Shown: piece after piece, positions 17,652 through 26,411 of the stretch
How the letters are laid out: every line of letters begins with the position of its first letter
Numbering within the stretch: position 1 is the first letter of the stretch
DNA from: Lysobacterales bacterium
GTDB taxonomy: Bacteria > Pseudomonadota > Gammaproteobacteria > Xanthomonadales > SZUA-36
Assembly (NCBI GenBank): GCA_014238945.1
Contig: JABAAB010000026.1
Span: 248,001 to 312,000, forward strand
Reading direction: 5' to 3'
DNA length: 64,000 bases
Translations under genes and position numbers: made by a program
Notes under the pieces: model-generated
What the model was told of the DNA's origin: nothing
Database searches by the model: none
What the model saw: the letters and a program-made list of their open reading frames with translations, nothing else

Positions 17652-18344
17652 ATGGAAAAGGTTGCTTATTTGTTGACTCCCCGTGCTGAACAATCCAACG
17701 AAGCATGCTTTTCGTTGTTACAAAATATACTGGTTCCGCAATTAAAAACTGGCGGCGCACATCGGGCATCACTCTGTGTCCATGATCGGGCCGTTCAGTC
17801 CGCGAACTGGCGTGTCATATCAAATTGTCAACCGACCATTCGTGCAGTGCTATTTGTTTGGCTTGATAGTGCGAATGAACACCGATTGATCGAAAAGCTA
17901 ATCGAATCACATGCTGACATAGTTGCCGGATATTTACTTACTGAATCCGAGCCACTGCCGCCAATCGATCTACCCGCAGATGGTGAACGTGTGAATGGTC
18001 TGATGCAGCTTGCATTTTTAAAAATTCCTGACAATTTATCCGGCCCTGAGTGGCTAAGAATCTGGCGCGAGGATCATACTCAAATTGCAGTCAAAAATCA
18101 GTCGACATTTGTTTATCGACAAAACCTGGTGGTTCATTCTCTGAGGGATCACGATCCGGGTTTTGCGGCTATCGTCGAAGAGTGCTTTCCGAATGAGGCA
18201 ATGGAGTCCGATTTGATTTTCTATGGCGCCAGCGACGATGTGGATCTTCATACACGGCAGAAAAATATCTGGAATAGCTCAAAACGTTTCATCAAACTTG
18301 ATGACCTGGATGTGCTGCCCACGTCAGAATACATTTGGCGCTAG
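17652..18344 (+). CDS. EthD-domain protein
   Basis: 230 residues, 11 bases after the acyl-CoA dehydrogenase pair and on the same strand. The central part has the EthD pattern GPEWLRIWREDHTQIAVKNQSTFVYRQN, a ferredoxin-like dimeric alpha/beta barrel. EthD was first seen beside a P450 system for fuel ethers; no reaction is firmly known for the family. The N-terminal half (PRAEQSNEACFSLLQNILVPQL...) could be a second, degenerate copy of the same fold. The gene probably ends the plus-strand operon that starts at 13627. Confidence 0.72.
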   Translation: MEKVAYLLTPRAEQSNEACFSLLQNILVPQLKTGGAHRASLCVHDRAVQSANWRVISNCQPTIRAVLFVWLDSANEHRLIEKLIESHADIVAGYLLTESEPLPPIDLPADGERVNGLMQLAFLKIPDNLSGPEWLRIWREDHTQIAVKNQSTFVYRQNLVVHSLRDHDPGFAAIVEECFPNEAMESDLIFYGASDDVDLHTRQKNIWNSSKRFIKLDDLDVLPTSEYIWR

Positions 18345-18461
18345 TGTAGTGTCCTGTATAAACGACGTTTCAGCGCGACGCTAAGTTGCCATATGCAAGG
18401 TATTTACCGCAGGGAATGGCTGCTCCCTTTCCAAGGCGCGTAACACCGCAGATGGCGGCTT

Positions 18462-18484
18462 AGCCTCGTGCCCGAAGGGAGGCT
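18462..18484. terminator. Hairpin between convergent operons, possible weak terminator
   Basis: AGCCT at 18462-18466 pairs with AGGCT at 18480-18484, enclosing a CCC-GAA-GGG inner hairpin. It lies between the EthD stop and the FadB-like stop, where both transcripts end. There is no T-tract on either side, so termination activity is doubtful. Confidence 0.35.
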
Positions 18485-18503
18485 CATAAACAGGCCACCA
18501 CGG

Positions 18504-20702
18504 TTACCGGTTTACCTGGTGATAGAAGTATTCAGACTGTTTTGCCATCGTAATTGCGATATCAGGTGCCGCTAAATGGTTGCCAAACTTCCTCTGTAAT
18601 TCATCGCATTCATCAACGTAAATTTGTGCGCCTATCCGATCAAAATAGGAAAACGGCCCTCCCGTCCAACTCGGGAAGCCGACGCCAAGTATGGCGCCCA
18701 GATCACCGTCCTCCGGTGAATTGAGAACACCCTCCTGCATTGAAAGCAGTGCTTCGTTAACCTGAACCAGCAGCAGCCTGGCACTAATGTCCTTGATTGA
18801 AGGTTGAGTTTTTTTCAGTTGATAAACTTTTGACAATCCTGACCAAATGCCAGCCTTGCTGCCATTTTCGTATTCGTAAAAACCCTTGCCATTCTTAATA
18901 CCGTTGCGCCCGGCATCGACCACAGTCTGGATGATTGCCAGTGACTTGCCGGGTTCAAAATCCTTACCCAGGTCCCTTTTGGCTTGGGCTGAAGCCTGCA
19001 GAGAAAGATCCAGACCGATCAAATCGGAGATCGTCAATGGCCCCATTGGCATGCTCAGCGAACGTGCAGCTTTTTCTATCAGTTCGGGGCAAATGCCCTC
19101 TGCTATCATGCCGATGCCTTCGTCTATGTAGGCGCCGATAAAGCGGCTGGTGAAAAATCCGCGATTGTCATTCACAATGATCGGTGTCTTGCCCAGTTGA
19201 GCGATGAAGTCCATCGCCCAGGCCAAAGTTTCATCACTGGTCTGTTTACCTTTGATAATCTCAACCAACGGCATCTTGTCGGCAGGGGAGAAAAAATGCA
19301 GGCCTATAAAACGTTCGGGATTAGGATGGTTTTCAGCAAGTTGAGTTATTGGCAAGGCACTTGTGTTGCTTGCAAATATAGTTTTACCTCCTACAACCTT
19401 CCCGGCATTTTTTATAACTGCCGATTTTACCTCGCGATCCTCAAAAACCGCTTCGACAATCAGCTCACAACTGGCAAGTGCAATTGGATCGGCCACAGGT
19501 GTAATCCGGGAGAGGATCTCCTGACCTTTCTCTTCGGTTGAATAGCCTCGTTTGATGCGATGAGCTAGTTTATTGCGGCCATAATCAAGTCCCCGCTCAG
19601 CGGTTTCCTCACTGCGGTCGAGCAGAACCACGTTCATACCGCGGCTCGCAGCCGCGAAGGCAATACTGCTGCCCATGGTGCCAGCGCCAATCAACCCGAG
19701 TGTCGCCACTGGTCTGGGTTTAGGTCCGCGAGGTCGTGATGCCAATTTGTCGGCTTTGGTTTTATGGACAAACAGTGTCCTAATCATGGCTTTTGAAGTC
19801 GGATCCAGAGTCAGGTCAACGAACCGTGCGCATTCGAATCCAAGTGCTTCATCCATGCCCAAAATGCTGCCTTCCCGCACACATCGAAGTATGGCCAAGG
19901 GAGCAGGATAGTTGCCCTGGGTGTTTTTCTGGATAGCTGCTTCTATCTGTTCCAGAAAAGTCTTCACAGCAGGATTTGTCGTTGCGGTTCCACCGGGTAT
20001 CCGATAGCTGTCTTTGTCCCAGGGTGCGACCGCTTCGGGCTCAGACTGCAGCCAGGCAAGCGCATGTTCGATCAAAGAATCTGCAGGTGCGGTTGCATCT
20101 ACCAGTCCGAGTTCAAGGGCTTTCCCGCCGCTGACAGGTTTTCCTTCAATCAGGAATGGCACGGCAGTTGTGATACCGGTCAGTCGCAGCACGCGTTGCG
20201 TACCGCCCGCTCCCGGCAGTAATCCCAGTTGCACTTCGGGCAATCCCAGAAATAATCTCGGTTTCTCTGCCAGGATGCGACGGTGGCAGGCCAGTGCGAT
20301 TTCCAGACCACCACCCATGGCAACTCCGTTTAAAGCGCACACATAAGGTTTACCACCCGTCTCAAGAGTGCGCAGTATTTTCGATAATGAAAAGCACTCT
20401 GCTAACAGTGCATCCCGTGCTGGTAAGGGCCTGCGATTAATTCCTGCTTCAATGCTGTTCAGGTCGCCGCCAGCGATAAAGGTAGATTTTGCGGAGGTAA
20501 TAACGGCCCCCTCGATCTGTTCGTTGCTCTGTACGAAGCTCACAAACCATTCGAGCGCATCCAGCATGGACTGGTCTATCACATTGTTGCGATTTTCAAT
20601 CTGGTCAATCGTCAGGACAGCATATTTATCTTGCTCAATCGTCACGCCAATAACGTTTGTGAAAGAAGCCGGAATTGCTGGGGCGCTTGCTTGATTATTC
20701 AT
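18504..20702 (-). CDS. FadB/FadJ-type bifunctional enoyl-CoA hydratase / 3-hydroxyacyl-CoA dehydrogenase
   Basis: 732 residues from ATG 20702; the frame is open to 20795 but that part overlaps the amidohydrolase gene. Residues about 10-200 are a crotonase domain with both catalytic Glu positions (GGGLEIALAC and GLPEVQLGLLPGAGG). From about 325 follows the NAD-binding domain (LIGAGTMGSSIAFAAASRG), then the dehydrogenase site with GLHFFSP and NDNRGFFTSRF, then two C-terminal helical repeats. It performs hydration and oxidation steps of beta-oxidation. It is the last gene of a four-gene minus-strand operon, 16 bases after the amidohydrolase. Whether the substrate is a fatty acyl or steroid-side-chain CoA is open. 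Confidence 0.92.
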   Translation of the reverse strand: MNNQASAPAIPASFTNVIGVTIEQDKYAVLTIDQIENRNNVIDQSMLDALEWFVSFVQSNEQIEGAVITSAKSTFIAGGDLNSIEAGINRRPLPARDALLAECFSLSKILRTLETGGKPYVCALNGVAMGGGLEIALACHRRILAEKPRLFLGLPEVQLGLLPGAGGTQRVLRLTGITTAVPFLIEGKPVSGGKALELGLVDATAPADSLIEHALAWLQSEPEAVAPWDKDSYRIPGGTATTNPAVKTFLEQIEAAIQKNTQGNYPAPLAILRCVREGSILGMDEALGFECARFVDLTLDPTSKAMIRTLFVHKTKADKLASRPRGPKPRPVATLGLIGAGTMGSSIAFAAASRGMNVVLLDRSEETAERGLDYGRNKLAHRIKRGYSTEEKGQEILSRITPVADPIALASCELIVEAVFEDREVKSAVIKNAGKVVGGKTIFASNTSALPITQLAENHPNPERFIGLHFFSPADKMPLVEIIKGKQTSDETLAWAMDFIAQLGKTPIIVNDNRGFFTSRFIGAYIDEGIGMIAEGICPELIEKAARSLSMPMGPLTISDLIGLDLSLQASAQAKRDLGKDFEPGKSLAIIQTVVDAGRNGIKNGKGFYEYENGSKAGIWSGLSKVYQLKKTQPSIKDISARLLLVQVNEALLSMQEGVLNSPEDGDLGAILGVGFPSWTGGPFSYFDRIGAQIYVDECDELQRKFGNHLAAPDIAITMAKQSEYFYHQVNR

Positions 20703-20718
20703 CGTGAACCCGGAATAA

Positions 20719-22467
20719 TTATTTGTCTGAAACGCTATAGACGGAGCGTCCATGAGAGAAAGTTTCAAGAACTTTGATGTCAGGAATCTCATCAATGTCG
20801 ACGGTTAAAGGGTTTTTGTCGAGCACAATCAAGTCAGCTTGTTTACCGACGCGAATAGAGCCTTTGACGTGCTCTTCAAAGCTCTGGTAGGCGGCGTCAA
20901 GGGTTACTGCCTGTAGCGCCTCTTTTACCGTCAATCGCTGATGTCTGCCTAATCGTTCGCCGCTTCGGGTTTCACGCACAACGCTTATCCAAATCAGTCG
21001 CATCATATCTGGTGGCACCATCGGCGCATCGTTGTGCAAAGTGAAACGCAATCCTTCGTCGATAGCCCAGCGAGCCGGGCTTATGTTTTCGGCTCTCGAA
21101 CTACCGAAATTCAGTCGATGCCAATCACCCCAGAAATAGGGATGCGCTGAAAAGAACGACGGTATTGCCCCCAACGCGTTTGCGCGTTTGATCTGGTCTG
21201 GCCGCATAAGCTGAGCATGAATGATTACGGAACGGTGATCTGATGCAGGAATTGGTGTTAAGGCCTGTTCGAGTCCGTCCAGCATCAGGTCGATCGCGGC
21301 ATCGCCGTTGGCGTGAGCCAAGAATGGGGTACCAAGTTCAATCAGTTCTGCGACTTTGGACTTATAAAACGCCTCGGATATTGTCGCGTAAGCCGTGTAG
21401 TCGGTACGAGGATCTGATTCGATTGCCTCATATGGCCTGGTCAACCATGCGGTTCGACCCTGAGGCGAACCATCCAGTATTAACTTTACGCCAGCCAGGC
21501 GGACGCCACTGTGATTATCGGGCTCTTCGTTAGGTTCTTTGTCGCCAGGAAGTAGGTGCTCGGAAACCACCTCGTACAAATTGATGTCAGTTGCAAATCT
21601 TTCCTGTGCGGCCATGGACTGCAGCAGCTGCATATCCGAGCGGCTGGTTGCACCATCCTGTGCCGTGGTAATGCCAAAGCTCGCGTAATAGCTGGCGGTG
21701 CGACGCAGAGCAGACTTGACCATTTCAGGTGGTGTCTGCATGAGGGGGTAGAATGCGGCGTATGCCGCAGTTTCTTCCAACACACCATTGGGACGATTCG
21801 AGCCGTCTTCCCGTCGAATTATCCCTCCTTTTGGATTTTTGCTGTTCGCATCGAGACGCAGTATTTCAAGAGCAGCAGTGTTAACAGCTGCAAAATGAAA
21901 AGAGACATGAATGATCGCCACGGGTACGCTCTTTGAAACACGATCAAGATCCTCTCGCGTTGGATGCCGCCGTTCCGAAAGCATTGAATCGTCATAGCCA
22001 AATCCCATTATCCAGTTTCCAGCAAGCAGGCTGCGATTGTTGGCATAGGTTTCTAATTGGTTCACCAGTTCGTCGATATTTGTCACAGTTCCGACCGGCG
22101 GAGATGACAGGTTTGCAAGATCAAGAAATCTGGCAGTGCCGGTGAAATGACCGTGGGCATCAATAAATCCTGGCAGCAGCGCGTGCTCGCCAAGTTCGAT
22201 TACCCGGGTTCCGGGGCCATTATACTTTTGTGCATCCTCGCGAGTACCTGTAAATAGTATTTCTCCCTCAGCAATACCCACCGCAGTTAAAGATTCGGCA
22301 TCTGACTCCATGGAAATTATGTTGTCACCCAGAAAGAGTGTGTCAGCGAAACGAACTGGCACTGAGTTATTTTCGCTGCATGCCAGCAAAGAAGCGCACA
22401 CTACCACTACCAGGTGTCTGCAAAGCCTAACCCGGCGATTTTGTGATGGAACCAATAACTGCATCAT
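20719..22467 (-). CDS. Amidohydrolase (YtcJ-like, amidohydrolase 3) lipoprotein
   Basis: 582 residues. An N-terminal lipoprotein signal ends in SLLACSENN, so the protein is probably anchored to the envelope facing the periplasm. The metallo-hydrolase domain has the first metal pair in GFIDAHGHFTG, later metal ligands in FLAHANGDAAIDLML and VIIHAQLM, and the acidic residue in TLHNDAPMVPPDMM. This is the YtcJ-like branch of the amidohydrolase superfamily, which lacks a fixed substrate. It is co-operonic with an SRPBCC protein, SDR and FadB-like enzyme. A surface-bound hydrolase could release an amide- or carbamate-linked group from an incoming substrate; that is speculation. Confidence 0.87.
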   Translation of the reverse strand: MMQLLVPSQNRRVRLCRHLVVVVCASLLACSENNSVPVRFADTLFLGDNIISMESDAESLTAVGIAEGEILFTGTREDAQKYNGPGTRVIELGEHALLPGFIDAHGHFTGTARFLDLANLSSPPVGTVTNIDELVNQLETYANNRSLLAGNWIMGFGYDDSMLSERRHPTREDLDRVSKSVPVAIIHVSFHFAAVNTAALEILRLDANSKNPKGGIIRREDGSNRPNGVLEETAAYAAFYPLMQTPPEMVKSALRRTASYYASFGITTAQDGATSRSDMQLLQSMAAQERFATDINLYEVVSEHLLPGDKEPNEEPDNHSGVRLAGVKLILDGSPQGRTAWLTRPYEAIESDPRTDYTAYATISEAFYKSKVAELIELGTPFLAHANGDAAIDLMLDGLEQALTPIPASDHRSVIIHAQLMRPDQIKRANALGAIPSFFSAHPYFWGDWHRLNFGSSRAENISPARWAIDEGLRFTLHNDAPMVPPDMMRLIWISVVRETRSGERLGRHQRLTVKEALQAVTLDAAYQSFEEHVKGSIRVGKQADLIVLDKNPLTVDIDEIPDIKVLETFSHGRSVYSVSDK

Positions 22468-22483
22468 TGGAGAAAACCTCGAT

Positions 22484-22939
22484 TTATTTCGCTTGCTGCT
22501 CGGCGCGGGCTTTCAGGGCACTGGCCAGTGCCAAAAAGTTGTTCTGGATCCATTGGTGCTGGCTGCGAAAGATTTTCCCTGCCAGCCAGCCCTCAAACGT
22601 GTCGCTGGTGGTGTAGGTGCAGCGATTGTCGTCGACCGGTGCAACTACCTGAACTCGGTAGGCATTGAATACCTTGCTGTGAATGATCTTTGGCAGGCGC
22701 CAGGCAAGGACTGATGGTGGTTCGATAGTTTCGAGTACGAATTCCTGTTTCATCACCTTTCCTCCGCGGCCAGTTGCGATGTAAAGTGTTATCGGCTCAC
22801 CAACTTTCATAATGGATCGTGCTTTGATTGTGAACGGATTCCATTCGGAGTACCTGTCAATGTCCGTAAGCACATCCCAGACTTTTTTAGCCGGTGCGTT
22901 AATCGTAACAGGTACAATCGAGATAGTGTGTGTGCCCAT
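22484..22939 (-). CDS. SRPBCC / polyketide-cyclase-like START-fold protein
   Basis: 151 residues. The start (ISIVPVTINAPAKKVWDVLTDIDRYSEWNPF) and the end (AGKIFRSQHQWIQNNFLALASALKARAE) match the SRPBCC helix-grip fold, with a hydrophobic ligand pocket expected between. Members bind or cyclise lipophilic molecules. It sits 20 bases after an SDR and 16 bases before the lipoprotein amidohydrolase, so a carrier or isomerase role for a steroid-like intermediate is plausible but not shown. Confidence 0.8.
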   Translation of the reverse strand: MGTHTISIVPVTINAPAKKVWDVLTDIDRYSEWNPFTIKARSIMKVGEPITLYIATGRGGKVMKQEFVLETIEPPSVLAWRLPKIIHSKVFNAYRVQVVAPVDDNRCTYTTSDTFEGWLAGKIFRSQHQWIQNNFLALASALKARAEQQAK

Positions 22940-22959
22940 AAGTATGCTGGTTTCTTGAT

Positions 22960-23745
22960 CTACCAGGCAGGTGTTTCAACGCCGCCATCGAGCTCAATAA
23001 TTTTCCCGGTAATCCATTGTGCTGCCGGTGAGGCGAGAAATACTGCCACGCTACCGACGTCTTCAACCGTTCCAAGGCGTTTTAAAGGGGTGGAGGCAAT
23101 CAGCGCAATTTCTTTTTCGGCGCTTAGGTATTTCTTCAGAGCTTCTGTTTTGATTGCACCGGGTTCAATGCCATTGACGCGGATATCTGGTGCAAAATCT
23201 TGTGCGAGTAAACGAGTCAGATGACTTAGTGCTGCTTTAGCCGAGCCATAGGCGCTAAAATTTTTCTGACGGTAACGCGCGGCCGCAGAAGATATATTTA
23301 TTACACAGGCTGGCGGAGTGTTTTTCATGATCGGTGCCACCAGGCGTGTGAGGTCAAATGCGGGAACCACATTCCAGTTCAACGCATGTCCAAATTGCTC
23401 GGCGCTGGTTTTCAACGGATCGTTCGGCCTACTGCCACCAGCATTGTTGACGAGAATGTTAATGCTGCCAAATTCCTTAACAGTTGTCTCGATCAGGTTT
23501 TGACGATCCACGTCACGGCTGACATCGCAGCGTACACCCAACACGCGAGAGTGGCAAAGTTTCGAAATCACGCTGGCGGTTTGCTGGATGTCATCTTGGT
23601 TTCGGGAAGCGCAGACAACATCTGCACCCGCCTGGGCAAGTGCAATCGCAATTCCTTTACCAATACCGCGACTGGCGCCGGTTACAACCGCAGTCTGGTC
23701 TGTGAGTTTAAATTGATCCAGAGACGACGTATCAGGGTGGCTCAA
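22960..23745 (-). CDS. Short-chain dehydrogenase/reductase
   Basis: 261 residues. Classical SDR: TGASRGIGKG nucleotide site near residue 22, NNAGGSRPND, catalytic Ser in INISSAAAR and YGSAK (Tyr/Lys). The C-terminal GSVAVFLASPAAQWITGKIIELDGG is usual for FabG-like enzymes. First gene of the minus-strand operon that runs to 18504. Its start faces the divergent ketosteroid dehydrogenase gene across a 127-base AT-rich region. Substrate not readable from sequence; hydroxysteroid or 3-hydroxyacyl oxidation fits the setting. Confidence 0.88.
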   Translation of the reverse strand: MSHPDTSSLDQFKLTDQTAVVTGASRGIGKGIAIALAQAGADVVCASRNQDDIQQTASVISKLCHSRVLGVRCDVSRDVDRQNLIETTVKEFGSINILVNNAGGSRPNDPLKTSAEQFGHALNWNVVPAFDLTRLVAPIMKNTPPACVINISSAAARYRQKNFSAYGSAKAALSHLTRLLAQDFAPDIRVNGIEPGAIKTEALKKYLSAEKEIALIASTPLKRLGTVEDVGSVAVFLASPAAQWITGKIIELDGGVETPAW

Positions 23746-23855
23746 CCGGGAATTCCTGGGATTGGTACATCCAATAGTGAAATGTGGTTAATAGTACGAT
23801 TCCGGTAAATACTATCATGATATATACTGAAAACCGTAAAAATATGATTAAAATA

Positions 23856-23865
23856 ATACGCAAAT
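23856..23865 (+). promoter_or_regulatory. ATACGCAAAT motif in the SDR / ketosteroid dehydrogenase divergent region
   Basis: The 10-mer is identical to the one at 28904-28913. A related AAACCGTAAAAATAT lies at 23831-23845. Both sit just ahead of the start at 23873. Proposed as a shared operator; the recurrence is seen, the function is inferred. Confidence 0.4.
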
Positions 23866-23872
23866 AGACAAT

Positions 23873-25570
23873 ATGATTCCAAATAGTGAAAAATGGTTTT
23901 CTGAAGTTGAGACACCTCGAGAAGTATCGGATCCACAGGAAATAGCCTGGGATGATGACGCTGATCTCGTGGTCGTCGGGTTTGGTGCGGCGGGCGCGGC
24001 TGCAGCACTTGAGGCGAGCGAGCTTGGCCTTCAGGTCGTGGCGTTGGATCGGGCAGAAGGGGGTGGTGCGACCGAGTTAAGTGGTGGTGTTGTTTATGCG
24101 GGCGGTGGCACGTGCATACAAAAAGAAGTGGGTGAAACCGATTCGGTACAGGCGATGCGGGATTATTTGATGCATGAAAGCGGGGACATCGTCAAAAACG
24201 AAACGCTGTTGCGGTTTTGTGAACAGAGCAGCGGCATGATCGACTGGTTAATGCAACATGGAGTAAAATTCTCAGGGCCCGTCTTCAAAAAGAAAACGTC
24301 CTATCCGAACATTAACTATTTCTTATATCACTCCGATAATTCCTTGCTTCCTGCATATCGTGGAGAGCACCCGCCTGCGGCACGCGGTCACAGAGCTGTC
24401 ATCAGTCGTGGTAAATCTGCAGTAAATTTGGGTGGGTCCATTTACTGGCCAATGCGTGACTCAGCGCTGTCACGCGGCGTCCGTCTTGAACGCTTAACAG
24501 AGGCCCGGCAATTGATTGTTGATGAAGATGGAAGCGTGTTGGGTGTAAAAGCCCTGCATCTGCCGCATGATAGCCAGGCAAGTTCTGACTTTCGCCGTTA
24601 CCAGGGTCGGGCAGAACGGTTATTAAAGACCTACCCAGCCTTTCTTCCCGGTGGCAAGTATGTGCGGCGATTATGCCGCAAATATTTCGCCAAATCTGCG
24701 GCGATAGCAGGAGAGTTTCGGGTAGAGCGTTATTATCGCGCACGCAAAGGTGTGGTACTTGCAGGTGGCGGATTCATATTCAATCGAAAAATGGTCGCTG
24801 AATACTGCCCAAAGTATCTCGGCGGCATGCCACTGGGAACACGGGCGGACGATGGGAGCAGTATACGTCTGGGTCAAAGCGCCGGTGGAAAAACCGAGTA
24901 CATGCACCGTGCGACGGCATGGCGGTTTATAAATCCTCCGTACGCATGGTCGCAGGGAATGATCGTTAACCAAAATGGTCAACGTTTCGTTAATGAATCG
25001 TGTTATGGGGCAACGATCGGTGATGCCATGGTCGAACGCAATGATGGCAAGGCCTGGCTGGTTCTTGATGGTCGCCTGGTTAAAGAGTCCTGGAAACAAA
25101 TCATGCCAGGTAAATTGCTGCCGTTTCAAAGCCAGTTGGCTGCGCTGAATATGCTTTTTAGCAAGCAGCGCTACAAATCGCTTGACGATCTGTGCGAGAG
25201 TTTGACATTTGATCCCGCAACTTTCCTGGTTACGCTGGAGAACTATCGCTTACGGAGTCGAGGAGAAATTGAAGATCCTTTTCAAAAAGCCACCGAAGAT
25301 TGTGCCTCACTCGAATGGCCACTCCATGTAATTAATATATCGCTCAAGCAGAAACTTCTGCCCTGTCCGGTGCTGACCATGGGTGGCCTGGCGGTGAATG
25401 AGCGAACTGGCGAGGTTATTAATGGAGCCGGTGAAGTGATCGCGGGTCTCTATGCTGCCGGACGCACGGCCGTTGGGATTCCGTCCAACTTATACATGAG
25501 CGGATTATCGATTGCCGATGGGATTTTTGCGGGCCGACGAGCCGGTCGTCATGCAGCAGACCGTGCGTAG
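23873..25570 (+). CDS. FAD-dependent 3-ketosteroid dehydrogenase-like, resembling delta4-(5alpha) type
   Basis: 565 residues. FAD-binding GFGAAGAAAALEA begins near residue 36 and the second FAD segment is GVVLAGGGFIFN. The C-terminal active-site region reads IPSNLYMSGLSIADGIFAGRRAGRHA. Delta1-KstD enzymes have Y-x-G-x-G there, as in the gene at 58043. The Tyr-x-Ser spacing (Y-M-S) here instead recalls the Tyr/Ser pair I remember for the Rhodococcus delta4-(5alpha)-dehydrogenase, which puts the 4,5 double bond into 5-alpha-3-ketosteroids. About 60 residues around RYQGRAERLLKTYPAFLPG are an insertion in the middle. Divergent from a four-gene operon. A fumarate-reductase-like flavoprotein of other use is the alternative. 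Confidence 0.78.
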   Translation: MIPNSEKWFSEVETPREVSDPQEIAWDDDADLVVVGFGAAGAAAALEASELGLQVVALDRAEGGGATELSGGVVYAGGGTCIQKEVGETDSVQAMRDYLMHESGDIVKNETLLRFCEQSSGMIDWLMQHGVKFSGPVFKKKTSYPNINYFLYHSDNSLLPAYRGEHPPAARGHRAVISRGKSAVNLGGSIYWPMRDSALSRGVRLERLTEARQLIVDEDGSVLGVKALHLPHDSQASSDFRRYQGRAERLLKTYPAFLPGGKYVRRLCRKYFAKSAAIAGEFRVERYYRARKGVVLAGGGFIFNRKMVAEYCPKYLGGMPLGTRADDGSSIRLGQSAGGKTEYMHRATAWRFINPPYAWSQGMIVNQNGQRFVNESCYGATIGDAMVERNDGKAWLVLDGRLVKESWKQIMPGKLLPFQSQLAALNMLFSKQRYKSLDDLCESLTFDPATFLVTLENYRLRSRGEIEDPFQKATEDCASLEWPLHVINISLKQKLLPCPVLTMGGLAVNERTGEVINGAGEVIAGLYAAGRTAVGIPSNLYMSGLSIADGIFAGRRAGRHAADRA

Positions 25571-25603
25571 TATTGTTTGTGATTCGGTGCCATGGATTTA
25601 TTC

Positions 25604-26392
25604 TCATAAATCGGGCGCACCAGGAATACCATAAAAATATTGTCCTGCTGTCAGGCCACCATCAACTACTATTTCCGAGCCATTGCAATAGGATGCATGA
25701 TCGGAGACCAGGAAACCAACAACGTTGGCGACCTCTTCCGGTTCACAACCGCGCTGTTGGGGTACGAATTTGTAGCGGGCGTTTAGCTGTTCACTTGGAA
25801 TGCCCTGGGGATTAGTCATCGGTGTATTGACGCCGCCCGGATGTACACTATTAACGCGCAATCCAAAAGGCCCCAGTTCAAGTGCCGCGGCACGTGTCAT
25901 TCCACGGACCGCAAACTTACTTGCTGCATACGCACCCGTACCATTGTTTGGCAGAATCGCCGATGATGACGACATGTTTACGATTACACCCGAGCCATTT
26001 TTCTTCATGGCGGGAGCCACTGTGCGGAGACCCAGGAAGCTACCGGTAACATTCACTTCCAGCAGTCTTCTGAATTGACCAGCTGTCGTTGCTTCGAGCG
26101 TGGCAAAGGTCAGAATGCCGGCGTTGTTCACCAGTATGTCAATATTACCATGGGCGTTCAGGGTGTCGTTTACGAGTATTTTCCATTGGTTTTCCTGAGT
26201 GACGTCCAGGGGTTTTGCCGACGCACTGACACCCAGCTCAGCGACTGTTTTTGTCAATTCATCCTCTGTAACATCCGTAGCAATAACAATTGCACCCGAT
26301 TGTATGAGGCGTTTGCATATGGCTTTGCCGATGCCTCGGGCAGCACCGGTGACGATCGCGATTTTATTGTTTAGTGCCGCAGGATCAAGCAT
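25604..26392 (-). CDS. Short-chain dehydrogenase resembling 3-alpha(20-beta)-hydroxysteroid dehydrogenase
   Basis: 262 residues from ATG 26392; the open frame to 26494 overlaps the preceding gene. TGAARGIGKA nucleotide site, NNAGILTFATLE, catalytic Ser in VNMSSSSAI, YAASK. The tail LRVNSVHPGGVNTPMTNPQ and GSEIVVDGGLTAGQYF matches the 3-alpha/20-beta-HSD (FabG3-type) branch. Last gene of a minus-strand operon, 19 bases after the DUF3604 lipoprotein. With the neighbouring delta4-(5alpha)-type dehydrogenase it would suit conversion of 3-hydroxy-5-alpha-steroids to 3-keto-4-enes; the substrate is inferred. Confidence 0.85.
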   Translation of the reverse strand: MLDPAALNNKIAIVTGAARGIGKAICKRLIQSGAIVIATDVTEDELTKTVAELGVSASAKPLDVTQENQWKILVNDTLNAHGNIDILVNNAGILTFATLEATTAGQFRRLLEVNVTGSFLGLRTVAPAMKKNGSGVIVNMSSSSAILPNNGTGAYAASKFAVRGMTRAAALELGPFGLRVNSVHPGGVNTPMTNPQGIPSEQLNARYKFVPQQRGCEPEEVANVVGFLVSDHASYCNGSEIVVDGGLTAGQYFYGIPGAPDL

Positions 26393-26411
26393 AAAAAATC
26401 GAACATAATCC

